Shown: in pieces, positions 17,494-34,800 of the stretch
Layout of the letters: every line of letters begins with the position of its first letter
How positions within the stretch are numbered: the stretch's first letter is position 1
NCBI RefSeq assembly: GCF_019212185.1
Contig: NZ_CP078138.1
Location: 354,501-418,500, forward strand
DNA: 64,000 bases
Reading direction: 5' to 3'
From: Pseudomonas fluorescens
GTDB taxonomy: Bacteria > Pseudomonadota > Gammaproteobacteria > Pseudomonadales > Pseudomonadaceae
The notes under the pieces: generated by a model
What the model saw: the letters and a program-made list of their open reading frames with translations, nothing else
What the model was told of the DNA's origin: nothing
The model's database searches: none
Translations under genes and position numbers: made by a program

Positions 17494-18378
17494 GGTTTTG
17501 CGACTCCTTGCAGGGGATGGCCCCGCGCGTTTTCCGTTTAAGCCCCGAGGATGGGGTCGCAAGATAGTAGACCTGTCGAAACAGGTCTGTCAGCGCTCCC
17601 TGAAGGCGTCGTACTGTTGTCTGGCGGCGAAGGGGTTTCGTTCCCGGGTGGCAGAAAATTTTTCGTGGGAGCGCAAAACCAGCGTCGTTGCTGCCCTTTT
17701 TACCGTGGCTCAAGAAAAAAGTATTACAGAATGTAACAAGGCCTAACTACTTAATACTTTTGGCATGTTTTGATCATTAATCGAACATCCCCAAGCGCTG
17801 GGTTAGCATTTTATGATAATGAAATTACCATCCAGTTATTTTTGATTTAAATAGCGCAATCACCTGTGTTTAATCTGTTTTGCCGTGGCGGTAGTGTGGG
17901 TATTAACGGATTGAACTTTTTTCTTTGACGCCAACTTTATGCTCGCTAGTATCCCCTCAAGCGAGCCGTCATTAGTGGGGTAGAAATGTTCTGCCGCGAC
18001 GGTCTGACGCTTACTTCTTGCCTCTTTTCCAGGCCTGCTCGACAGGTCCGGAGACAGGGTGCGAATCCCCAGTAAACGGGTCAAAAGACAGGGAGCGTCT
18101 ACGGTGATCAAACCCCTCCGCAAGCGCTGGCAGCCAGGTTTGACACTGCAGGCTGACGTTGCAGCGCTCCTGTTCAAGTTCAACTTATCGAGTGTTCGCC
18201 AGGTTCCATGCCCGGCCTGCAGTGAGCGCTCTGGCGTGGGTTGAATACAACTTCTGGATTAATCCTTTTATATAACTTTCGCTGATTCGAGCGTTCGGCC
18301 TCTTTTTAAGTGGCTGCGCACGCGTTCGACTCGCTTTTGTTATCGGGTTCGACTAGCTGATACAAAAACAGGTGTGCG
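17494..18378. other. Divergent intergenic region between wecB and the giant adhesin
   Basis: These 885 bases separate two divergent matrix loci and contain no convincing gene. The centre (about 17700-17890) is strongly AT-rich. It holds the inverted repeat TTACA-GAA-TGTAA at 17724-17736, a possible operator. A TATATAAC element near 18269-18276 lies about 105 bases before the adhesin start and could be a -10 box, but no good -35 is paired with it. The region is the obvious place for shared control of the polysaccharide and the adhesin. Confidence 0.5.
17569..17588. promoter_or_regulatory. Perfect inverted repeat upstream of wecB
   Basis: The arms AGACCTGT and ACAGGTCT flank a CGAA tetraloop, 76 bases before the wecB start. 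It may be an operator or a hairpin in the wecB leader. No U-tract follows it on the minus strand, so it is unlikely to be a terminator. Confidence 0.4.
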
Positions 18379-25817
<7,439 letters not shown>

Positions 25818-25830
<13 letters not shown>

Positions 25831-25876
25831 CCACGTTGCAGGCGGGGAGCGTCGGGCCGATGGCCCGGCGTTCTCC
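25818..25876 (+). terminator. Two hairpins at the end of the adhesin gene
   Basis: CAACGTGG/CCACGTTG (25818-25838) spans the stop codon with a five-base loop. A GC-rich stem GTCGGGCC/GGCCCGGC (25851-25869) follows. Neither is followed by a real T-run, so they may stabilise the adhesin mRNA end or only attenuate readthrough into the secretion genes. Confidence 0.4.
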
Positions 25877-26042
25877 TGCCCTTCCTTCAATCACTGAACG
25901 TAACCCTCCAGGCGGCGCGCGTGCGTCGTCCTGGCGGTTACCCAACGCATTCGAACAGCGCTGTGCACGCCAGTGAAATGTTCTCGGCAGCATGGCGAAA
26001 TAGTGGCTATCTTTCTGACAGCACGTCGTATTGGAGCATTAC

Positions 26043-27494
26043 TTGAAGCCTAAGGATCGGTTCGAGTTCCTGTTTGTGACACTGTTGGCCGTGGCCATGC
26101 AGTCACTGACTATAGAGAAGGCCGTAGCGCTGACACGCGACTACGCACCTGAAAATCTTTCCACCATCAGCCCAAAAGATGTGGGCCAGCATTTACCGGG
26201 CGATTCGTTCGGAGCCAGCCGACCGGCTGCCCCCAGCAACGTGATCCCCGACAACCTCGACCTGCCACGCGCCATTCAATTGGCCGTCGCCTGGCACCCC
26301 GCGATTGCGGAGTCCATTGGTCAGCTGTACCAGCAGCACGACAACGTCACCGTCGCCCGCTCGGGTTACTACCCGCAGATCAAGGGCGGTTTCAACAGCG
26401 GTTATGACAGCGGCCTGACCGGCAATGGCCAGAGCCAGGCCTTTACCCTGTCGATGTCACAAATGCTCTACGACTTCGGCAAGGTCGACAGCGCGGTGGA
26501 CAGCGCGGTGGCCCGGCTCAATGGCAAGCAAGCCTCGGTGCTGCTGGCCATCGACCAGGTGGCCCGCGACACTGCATTTGCGGTGATCGAGTTGCAGCGC
26601 TACCAGGCCCTGCTGGCGATCTCCCGGGAACAGGTCAAAGGCCTGACGGCGATTGCCGACCTCGCGCAAAAGCGCAGCGACATGGGCGCCAGCACTCGCT
26701 CCGACCTGATCCAGGCACGCTCGCGGGTCGAGGCAGCCGTCGCCACGCAACTGCAATACACCGCGCTGTACAACCGCTGGCGCAGCACCCTCGGCAGTTT
26801 GCTCGGGGCGCGGACGCCGGTGAGCATCACCGCGAGCATGCCGGCGACGCTCAAGCAGTCCTGCGACGGCATCAATGCCGACCAAGTGCTGACGCCTTCG
26901 CTGTTGATCGCCCAGGCCCAGCAGGTCGATGCCCAAGCGCAGATCGCGCAGGCGCGTGCCGAAGCGATGCCGACCGTGTCCCTGGACCCCACCGCCACCC
27001 AATACCTGGACAGCAACGACGAGGACGGCAGCGTCGGCGGCCGCGATCGCACGCGCTATGGGGTGTTCCTCAACGTGCAGATGCCGCTGTATCAAGGCGG
27101 CGCCATCACCGCTCGAAAATCGGCGGCGGCCCAGGCCCTGCGCGCGGCCGAGGCGGCCAATGATGCCGCACGCCTGGCGGTGCGCCAGGGCTTGCTCGAG
27201 GCGCGGGATCAGACCTCCAGCCTCGAACAGCGCCTATCGACCCTGGATTTTCGTGAACGCAGCATTTCCGAAACCCGCGATTTGTATCGCCAGCAATACC
27301 TTGAACTGGGCACGCGACCGCTGCTCGATCTGTTGAACGCCGAACAGGAAATCCACCAGGCCGCCATGGACCGGGCGAACACTGCCGCCGACCTTAACCG
27401 CCTGGAAATTGATTGCCTGTACAACAGCAGCGCCCTGCGCACGGCGTTCAACCTGGACAGCAGCACCATCCAAGGTGTGGAGATTCGACCATGA
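26043..27494 (+). CDS. TolC-family outer-membrane protein of the adhesin secretion system (LapE-like)
   Basis: The 483-residue product is an outer-membrane efflux channel of the TolC family, with a signal-like N-terminus and two rounds of long helical hairpins, for example QAQQVDAQAQIAQARAEA and YGVFLNVQMPLYQGG before the second barrel strand. A TTG start is chosen because GGAG lies six bases upstream. An earlier in-frame TTG at 26031 has no such site. It should form the outer-membrane exit for the upstream adhesin. Its stop overlaps the ABC transporter ATG (ATGA), so the two are coupled. Confidence 0.9.
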   Translation: MKPKDRFEFLFVTLLAVAMQSLTIEKAVALTRDYAPENLSTISPKDVGQHLPGDSFGASRPAAPSNVIPDNLDLPRAIQLAVAWHPAIAESIGQLYQQHDNVTVARSGYYPQIKGGFNSGYDSGLTGNGQSQAFTLSMSQMLYDFGKVDSAVDSAVARLNGKQASVLLAIDQVARDTAFAVIELQRYQALLAISREQVKGLTAIADLAQKRSDMGASTRSDLIQARSRVEAAVATQLQYTALYNRWRSTLGSLLGARTPVSITASMPATLKQSCDGINADQVLTPSLLIAQAQQVDAQAQIAQARAEAMPTVSLDPTATQYLDSNDEDGSVGGRDRTRYGVFLNVQMPLYQGGAITARKSAAAQALRAAEAANDAARLAVRQGLLEARDQTSSLEQRLSTLDFRERSISETRDLYRQQYLELGTRPLLDLLNAEQEIHQAAMDRANTAADLNRLEIDCLYNSSALRTAFNLDSSTIQGVEIRP

Positions 27495-29674
27495 ATGACG
27501 CCGTCAACCTCGATACCCAGAGCGCGAGTGAACCCCAGAGCCTGGACGCGGCGCTGGCATTGAACTACGAAGGCTGGCTGGAAGCGATTATCAGCGTCGC
27601 CCGGCATAACCGCCTGGATTGCTCGGCGCAGAATGTGCGCATTGCCGCGCAGTGGAGCACCGGCGTCGACCTTGACCTGGTGCTGCGGCAGATGGCGCGC
27701 CAGGCCGGCCTGAGCCTGAAGATTGTTGACTTCTCTGCGGCGTTGCTCGTGCAACGTCGCCTGCCCCTGGTCGTGCAATTGGATGACGGACAAATCGGCG
27801 TCCTGCAGACCCTTGGCGACGACGATGAGCTGGGGATTGTCTACAGCGGTGATCAGGGCCTGCAAAGCCGCATCAGCCGGGCCGAACTGATCGCTTGCGC
27901 GCGCAAGGCGCTGATCCTGCGCCCAGCGCGGGCGGCGCGGGACTCGCGAGTCGACGACTACGTCAAACCCTACGAAAAGAGCTGGTTCAAAAGTATTGTC
28001 TTGCGTGATCTGCGTCCCTACGGTCACGTCATGCTCGCGTCGCTGGCAGCCAACGTGCTGGGCCTGGCCGGCGTCCTGTTTTCGATGCAGGTGTATGACC
28101 GGGTGATCCCGGCTGAATCGATGCCGACCCTGTTGGTTTTATTTGGCGGGGTGATGCTGGCGTTGTTCTTCGATTTCATCCTGCGGATCATGCGCGTGCG
28201 CATCACCGACCTGCTCGGCAAGCGTGCGGATATGCGCGTCTCCGACCTGGTGTTCGGCCATGCCATTCGCCTGCGCAACAGCGCACGACCGAAATCCACC
28301 GGCTCGTTCATCTCGCAGTTACGCGAGCTGGAACAACTGCGCGAACTGATTACCTCGAGCACCGCCAGCGCCCTGGCCGACCTGCCATTTTTCCTGCTGT
28401 TCGTAGTGATCTACTGGTTCATCGGCGGACCGTTGGTGGCGGTGCCATTGGGCGCGCTACTGGTGCTGGTGGTGCCAGGGTTGCTGGCGCAGAAGAAACT
28501 GGCGCGACTGGCCAACCAGTCGATGCGCGAAAGCTCATTGCGCAGCGCCATGTTGGTGGAGACGGTGCAGGGCCTCGATGACATCAAGATGCTCCAGGCC
28601 GAGCAGCGCTTCCAGCAGCAATGGAATCATTATAACGCCACCGCCGCCGAGGCCAGCCTGCGCTCGCGGACCCTCACCAGTGGCCTGGTGACCTGGACCC
28701 AGAGTGTGCAGGGCGGGGTGTTCGCCGTGGTGGTGGTGTTCGGTGCGCCGATGGTCATGGCCGGCGATATCACCACCGGTAGCCTGGTGGCTTCGTCGAT
28801 CCTGGCTTCGCGGATGATGGCACCGATGTCGCAGATCACCATGGTGCTGACCCGTTGGCAGCAGGCCAAAGTGGCTCTGCAGGGCCTGCACCGAATCATG
28901 CAATTGCCGGTCGACCAGCCCGAAGGCAGCAAGCGCGTGCAGCTGCCGGTGGTGCAGGGCAACTACGAGTTCAAGCAGGCGGAGTTCAAGTACAGCGAAG
29001 ACGCCCCGATGCCGGCCCTGCTGGTCAAGGACCTGAAGATCGCCCCCGGCGAACGCATCGCCGTGCTCGGGCGCAACGGCGCCGGCAAGTCGACGCTGTT
29101 GCAGGCGATGGCCGGAATGATCGACCTGAGTTCGGGGTCGCTGACCCTGGACGGCGTCGGCCTGAGCCATATCGACCCGGCCGATGTGCGCCGCGATGTC
29201 GGCTTGCTGACCCAGAACTCGCGGCTGTTCCACGGCACCCTGCGGGAGAACCTGATGCTGGGTGCGCCCCATGCCAGTGACCAGGAGATCCTCGAGGCAT
29301 TGACCCTGACCGGCGCCCTGGAATTCATCAGCAAATTCCCGCTTGGCATGGACCATATGATTCTTGAGGGCGGGTTGGGCCTGTCCGGTGGCCAGCGGCA
29401 GTCGCTGTTGCTGTCGCGGCTGATCATTCGTCAGCCGCAGATCGTGCTGCTGGACGAACCGACCGCGGCCCTCGACGACGCCAGCGAGCGCAAGCTGATC
29501 CAGGGCCTCGACCAGTGGGGCGCGCAACGCACGCTGATCATCGCCACGCACCGCATGAGTGTGCTGAGTCTGGTGGACCGGATCATCGTCGTCGACAACG
29601 GCACGGTGGTCATCGACGACACCAAGGACAACGCCATTGCTCGGCTTTCCAAACCCAGGAATCAGGCGCAATGA
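27491..29674 (+). CDS. Type I secretion ABC transporter (LapB-like)
   Basis: The 727-residue inner-membrane ABC exporter has three parts: an N-terminal degenerate C39-peptidase-like domain (about 25-150) lacking the catalytic Cys context, a six-helix transmembrane domain (about 180-460) and an ATPase domain. The ATPase shows the Walker A motif GRNGAGKST (about 527), the signature LSGGQRQ (about 631) and Walker B VLLDEP. The C39-like domain is typical of exporters for RTX adhesins such as LapA, where it binds but does not cut the substrate. It sits between the TolC-like and HlyD-like genes. Confidence 0.94.
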   Translation: MNDAVNLDTQSASEPQSLDAALALNYEGWLEAIISVARHNRLDCSAQNVRIAAQWSTGVDLDLVLRQMARQAGLSLKIVDFSAALLVQRRLPLVVQLDDGQIGVLQTLGDDDELGIVYSGDQGLQSRISRAELIACARKALILRPARAARDSRVDDYVKPYEKSWFKSIVLRDLRPYGHVMLASLAANVLGLAGVLFSMQVYDRVIPAESMPTLLVLFGGVMLALFFDFILRIMRVRITDLLGKRADMRVSDLVFGHAIRLRNSARPKSTGSFISQLRELEQLRELITSSTASALADLPFFLLFVVIYWFIGGPLVAVPLGALLVLVVPGLLAQKKLARLANQSMRESSLRSAMLVETVQGLDDIKMLQAEQRFQQQWNHYNATAAEASLRSRTLTSGLVTWTQSVQGGVFAVVVVFGAPMVMAGDITTGSLVASSILASRMMAPMSQITMVLTRWQQAKVALQGLHRIMQLPVDQPEGSKRVQLPVVQGNYEFKQAEFKYSEDAPMPALLVKDLKIAPGERIAVLGRNGAGKSTLLQAMAGMIDLSSGSLTLDGVGLSHIDPADVRRDVGLLTQNSRLFHGTLRENLMLGAPHASDQEILEALTLTGALEFISKFPLGMDHMILEGGLGLSGGQRQSLLLSRLIIRQPQIVLLDEPTAALDDASERKLIQGLDQWGAQRTLIIATHRMSVLSLVDRIIVVDNGTVVIDDTKDNAIARLSKPRNQAQ

Positions 29675-29716
29675 GCCGGCTGAAACTGCAATCGACTGCG
29701 CTGAAGGATAGTTCGC

Positions 29717-30913
29717 ATGGCTACTGACAACCGTACCCCCGAGCATGCCCAGGCTCACGACGACGGCCTCGATGACGTAACCGTAGTCCGCTCCACCCGC
29801 GTCGTCTGGTGCGTGGCGCTGATGCTGCTGGCCTTCGGCACCTGGGCGTACCTGTTTGAAGTCGACGAGGTGTCGACCGGCACCGGCAAGGTCATCCCCA
29901 GTTCGCGCGAGCAGGTGATCCAGTCTCTGGAAGGCGGGATCATTGCCGAGCTGAATGTCGCCGAGGGCGATATCGTTGCGCAGGGGCAGATCCTCGCCAA
30001 GCTCGACCCGACCAAGACCGAGTCCAACTTCGGCGAGAGCGCGGCCAAGTACCGCGCCTCACTGGCCAGCGTGGCGCGCCTGCAGGCGGAAGTGAACGGC
30101 ACCGCACTGAGCTTCCCCGCGGAACTCAAGGCCTACCCGGCCTTGATGGCCGCCGAAACCGATCTGTACCAGACCCGGCGCAAGGGCCTGGAAGAGTCCC
30201 AGGCCGGGGTGCGCACTTCGTTGGGGCTGGTACGCAGTGAACTGGAGATCACCGAAAACCTGGCCCGGGTCGGCGCCGCGAGCAACGTCGAGGTGCTGCG
30301 CCTGAAGCGGCAGAAATCCGAGCTGGAACTCAAGCTTACCCAGTCACGCTCCGAGTACATGGTGCGGGCCGGCGAGGAACTGGCCAAGGCCAACTCCGAT
30401 GTGCAGACCCTGTCCTCGGTGCTCATGGGCCGTTCCGACTCGGTCACCCGGCTGACCTTGCGTTCGCCGGTGCGTGGCATCGTCAAGGACATTGAGGTCA
30501 CCACCATCGGTGGGATCATTCCGCCCAACGGCCGCTTGATGCAGATCGTACCCATGGACGACCAGTTGCTAATCGAAGCGCGTATTTCTCCCCGGGACAT
30601 TGCCTTCATCCATCCCGACCAGGAGGCCAAGGTCAAGATCACCGCCTACGACTACTCGATCTACGGCAGCATGGACGGCAAGGTGGTGACGATCTCCCCG
30701 GATACCATCCAGGATGAAGTCAAACCCGAGGTGTTCTACTACCGGGTGTTCATCCGCACCAACGACAACGAACTGCACAACAAGGCCGGCAAAGCGTTCT
30801 CGATTGTGCCGGGGATGATCGCCGCGGCGGATATCAAGACCGGGCAGAAGACTGTGCTCGATTTCTTGATCAAACCGATGAACCGGGCGCGTGAAGCGCT
30901 GCGTGAACGTTAG
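29717..30913 (+). CDS. HlyD-family membrane fusion protein (LapC-like)
   Basis: The 398-residue periplasmic adaptor has one N-terminal membrane helix (about 29-46), a first half-lipoyl motif (SLEGGIIAELNVAEGD), a coiled-coil hairpin (about 110-250) and a second half-lipoyl motif (LRSPVRGIVKDIEVTTIGG). The C-terminal beta domain ends with the HlyD-family signature around GMIAAADIKTGQKTVLDFLI. It bridges the ABC exporter and the TolC-like channel. An AAGGAT site precedes the ATG. The 42-base gap after the ABC gene contains an 18-codon frame that I regard as chance. Confidence 0.93.
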   Translation: MATDNRTPEHAQAHDDGLDDVTVVRSTRVVWCVALMLLAFGTWAYLFEVDEVSTGTGKVIPSSREQVIQSLEGGIIAELNVAEGDIVAQGQILAKLDPTKTESNFGESAAKYRASLASVARLQAEVNGTALSFPAELKAYPALMAAETDLYQTRRKGLEESQAGVRTSLGLVRSELEITENLARVGAASNVEVLRLKRQKSELELKLTQSRSEYMVRAGEELAKANSDVQTLSSVLMGRSDSVTRLTLRSPVRGIVKDIEVTTIGGIIPPNGRLMQIVPMDDQLLIEARISPRDIAFIHPDQEAKVKITAYDYSIYGSMDGKVVTISPDTIQDEVKPEVFYYRVFIRTNDNELHNKAGKAFSIVPGMIAAADIKTGQKTVLDFLIKPMNRAREALRER

Positions 30914-30929
30914 TGGGCGAGGCAGCGGC

Positions 30930-31829
30930 ATGTTCGGATTGAAACCCGTGCGCGGGGTATGGGCGCTGGCTCTGCTAACCAGCTTGAGCGTGTCGGTTGG
31001 CGCCAGCGATGATTCGCCGCTGCTGTGGAATTCCGCCCCCGATCGGGCCAGATGCAACGATCCGGACTCGGCCCTGTGGGTCGAGTCTGCCAGCGGCGAA
31101 TCCTGCATCCGCTATTTCAGCGGCGAGGCTCTGGATCATGCGCCGGTGGTGATCGTGATGTTCCACGGTGACCGCGACAAGGAGATGCGCCAGGCACCCG
31201 AGGTGATCGCCGGCAATACCGTTGCGGCCAAAGACAAGCAAGCGGCGACCCTCAGTCGGCGCGCCCATGTTCCGGTGGTGATTGTCGCGCGCCCGGGGAC
31301 GTACGGCTCCAGCGGCAACCATCTGCATCGGCGTCAGGCCAGCGAATTCCAGCCTCTGGATGCGGCGCTGGATGCGTTGCGCGCACGCTATTCGATCGGC
31401 AGGTTCGTCCTGCTCGGCCACAGTGGTGGGGCGACGGCGGTAGCGGCGCTACTGACATTGGGGCGCGAGGATGTGCAGTGCGCGGTCATGACCTCGGGAG
31501 CGTTTGACCTGCTGAAGCGGGCACAGATGGTTCGTCAAAGAAGAGGCCTGCCGCCGCGTGAAGGGCGCGACACCAATGGCCTGCTCAACCCTTACGATCC
31601 CCTGGAGCATGTCGACGGCATCGCCAAAATACCCGGGCAGGCGCTGTTCGTAATCGGCAACCCTGAAGACCAAATCACCTCCTTCGCGCTGCAGCAGAAT
31701 TTTTTTCAGGCGCTGCAGGCGGCGGGGCTGCCGGCGCAGTTGATCGAAGCGCCGGCGGTGAGTCCGACCTTCCACCATCTGCGCAACGACATCGGCCTGA
31801 AGACCGCGGCGCGCTGCGCCCGGCCCTGA
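30930..31829 (+). CDS. Periplasmic alpha/beta hydrolase at the end of the secretion operon
   Basis: The 299-residue protein has an N-terminal signal peptide (VWALALLTSLSVSVGAS) and an alpha/beta-hydrolase fold with the nucleophile elbow GHSGGA, a later Asp in GNPEDQIT and a His in TFHHLRND as probable triad members. It follows the HlyD-like gene by 16 bases and converges on the MurF-like fusion with a one-base gap. Dienelactone-hydrolase or serine-peptidase-like activity is possible. Deacylation of matrix polymer would fit the context but is inference. An upstream ATG overlapping the previous gene would add an unlikely N-terminal extension. Confidence 0.8.
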   Translation: MFGLKPVRGVWALALLTSLSVSVGASDDSPLLWNSAPDRARCNDPDSALWVESASGESCIRYFSGEALDHAPVVIVMFHGDRDKEMRQAPEVIAGNTVAAKDKQAATLSRRAHVPVVIVARPGTYGSSGNHLHRRQASEFQPLDAALDALRARYSIGRFVLLGHSGGATAVAALLTLGREDVQCAVMTSGAFDLLKRAQMVRQRRGLPPREGRDTNGLLNPYDPLEHVDGIAKIPGQALFVIGNPEDQITSFALQQNFFQALQAAGLPAQLIEAPAVSPTFHHLRNDIGLKTAARCARP

Positions 31830-31830
31830 G

Positions 31831-34800
31831 TCAGGGGGTCGCCAATGCCGGCTCGGTGTTGGTCAGCGATTCCACCAGTTCTGACAAGCGGGTGCCGCCC
31901 GAGCTTTTGACCAACACATAGTCATCTGCACGGAACCAGCGCGCGGCGTGCTCGGGCAGTTGTTCGCGCAATGCACTGACGTCCTCGAACCACTCGATGC
32001 TCAACTGCCCGCGCAACTGCGCGTACAGCCCGTGCATCAACGGGCCGCACAGCAGGGTATGGCGCGGTTTGGCCGCCAGCAGGTGCTCGGCCAGTTCCAG
32101 GTGATAACGCTGGCTGTCGGGGCCGAGCTCAAGCATATCGCCCAGCACGGCGACCCGTTGTTGCGGTAGCCCAGGTAGCTCGGCGAGCATTTTCAGCGAG
32201 GCACCCATCGAGCCGGGATTGGCGTTGTAAGCGTCGTTGATCAACTGGTACGCACCGCCCTCGCAGTGAACCGTCAGGGTATTGCCGCGACCTTGCACCG
32301 CTTCGAAGGTCTCCAGTGCGATCAGGGCTTGTTCGGTGGGCAAGCCGGCGGCAATCAGCGCGGCCAGGACCGACAAGGCGTTGAGTACCATGTGGTGGCC
32401 ACGGGCGCGCAAGCTGAAGTGCAGTGGCGCGCCACGGAAACTGGCCGTGACCTGCAAATGCGAGGGCGTGGTGACACAGTCGATCAGCCGCAGGTCGGCC
32501 TGAGCATGCTCGCCGTAGCTGAGTTGGGACAATTGCGCGCGCCGGGCGGCATCCGCGAACACCTGGTAGTACGGCATGTCGTGGTTCAACACCGCGTGCC
32601 CGCCGGGCGCCATGGACCTGAAGATCGCGCTTTTCTTGCGTGCGACATTCTCCAGGGTGCCGTGGTACTCCAGATGTGCCGGCGACAGGCTGGTGACCAC
32701 GGCAATGTGCGGGCGTACCAACTCGGAGTTGATCGGCATCCTGCCCACGGCCATTTCCAACACCCAAAAACGCGCTGGGGCGGTCATGCACGACAGGTTC
32801 CAGGCGATGCCGTGGGGCAGATTGGCGTTGCCTTCGGTCTGTGCCACCGGTCCCAGTTGCTGCAGGGCATGGGTGAGCATCGCGACCACTGTGGTCTTGC
32901 CGGCGCTGCCGGTGACGCCGAACACTTGGCCGCCGAAGTTCAGGCGGGCATGTCGTCCCATTTGCAGCATCGCTTCGGCAGTGTCGGCGACTTGCAGCAC
33001 CGGCAGGCCGGTGTCGAGGTAGGGCGTCGGTTCGACGCAGACGAAGGCTGACGGCCGGCGGGATGGATCAGCGTTGGCCCACATCCGCGCCAAATGCGCT
33101 TCGTTGGGGCGCGCAGGGCTCGGTGGGCGACTCAGCATGCGCTGGTAGTTGCCGAAGACCATCGAAGGCACCAGGCCGCTGGCTTGCCAATCGGCGGGTG
33201 GAGCGACCACCCAGGTGCCGCCGGTTGCCCGGGCCACAGTGGCCGCGTCCCAGTGCCAGCCGTCTTGTGTGCGCGGCAGTGCGCGAGCGACCTGAGGCGC
33301 GCCATCACGCAGGTACTGGTGATAGGCGATCAGCCCGGACAAGTAGTGTTCGACGTCGTCGATGCGCACCCGAAACGCGTGGTGGCGAATGAAGAACGCA
33401 CCGACGATGCGTGCCGGATTGCGAAAGAACATGGCGATTTCCGGCCAGAAATAGCCATTCATCAAATGCCCGGCACGGTGGTGCAGGGCGCGGTAGAACG
33501 CCTGTAGGTCGACTTCATTGAGCAAGTGGCGCAACTCCGGCATTTGCTCGATCCGCTGCAGCATCTGCTGGGCGGCCATCATCAGTTCCAGCAGGGTCGG
33601 GAAGGTGGTGATGCGCTGCTGGACGAAGCCCAGGTAGTCGACGAAGTTGTTCAGGCCGAAACGGAAGTATTTTTCCTCGGGACGGTAGCGCGTCAGCTCG
33701 TTGACGCAGTAGCTCAGCCAATGGTCGTGCTCGCGGTGGTGCTGTTTGGCGATGAAGTAGTCGAAGGCTTTTTCAACCACCTGCAGCCAGCGCTCGTCGC
33801 CGCTCAGGCCATACAAGCGCATCAGGCCAAAGGCCGCTTCGCCGTCGTAGTAGATGATCCGGAAGGGCGCCTTGATGCTCAGGTCGCCGGCGTGCAAAAC
33901 GTGATTGAAGCCGCCGGTGCGCCGGTCCTGCATTGAGGCGATGCCGTTGGCCAGCGCGGACAGCAACGGCAAGTAATCGCGGCTGTCGGTGACTTCGCAG
34001 TATTTGACCAGGGCCAGCAGGCAAACCGCATTACCGCCTAATTTGATTTCATCGCCGGTATCCACCAGGAATGCTGCAGCGCTGCCGTCGGCCAAGGTGT
34101 AGGGCTTGATCAGATGCGTGGTGAGATAGCCGAGCGCACGCTGGATCGACCCATGCAGCGCTTCGTCGCCGGTCAGTGCAAAGGCTTCGATCATCGAGTA
34201 GGTGGTGCTGGCATGGCGCAGGGCGTTGTAGTTTTCGATGGTGCGATCGAAGCAGGGGAACACGCCGTAGACGAACTGCCCGCTGTCTTTGACCTGGCGA
34301 CTGAGAAACTCGGAGGCCGTGACCACCTTGTCGCGAACATCGCCAGCGCTCAGCTCGGCAGTTTTGCGCCGGCCCACGCTGGAGCCGTTGCCATGCAACT
34401 CATGGACGACACCGTCTTCAGCACAAAAAACGCCTCGGGTCTGAAACAGGTAGACCTGTGTGCCGGGGTTGTCCTGTGCGGCCATCACCGCGTCCAGTGC
34501 GGCCGAATCACTGAAGCGCTTTTTCACGTAGACCGAAAAGTTGCCCAGGTTGAACGTGGCCAGGGGCATGTTGGCGCCGCCGTAGAGGATGGCGTTAGCG
34601 TTGATTTCCTGTTCGGTCAGCGCGGTTTTCAGCGCCGGATCGAAAGCGATGCCCTGCCTGAAATAGTTGCGCTTGTAACGCTTGAGACGCTCCAGCAGTT
34701 GGGCCCAGGACAATGAGGTCACATTAACTGCACACTCGACTCGCAACCAAAGTGCGCTGTCGGAAAGTTCGAGCGCCTGCAGGGCCTGCAGTCCGTCGTT

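Noticed and set aside
18000..18120. Possible c-di-GMP riboswitch upstream of the adhesin
   Set aside because: The segment has short hairpins such as CCTG-CTCGA-CAGG, but none of the conserved GEMM core could be matched.
17860..18183. Minus-strand open frame of 107 codons in the wecB-adhesin gap
   Set aside because: It has no ribosome-binding site, signal or recognisable domain, and its composition is like random translation of intergenic DNA.
29671..29727. 18-codon frame overlapping the end of the ABC transporter gene (MSRLKLQSTALKD)
   Set aside because: It overlaps both neighbours, has no separate ribosome-binding site and is probably fortuitous.
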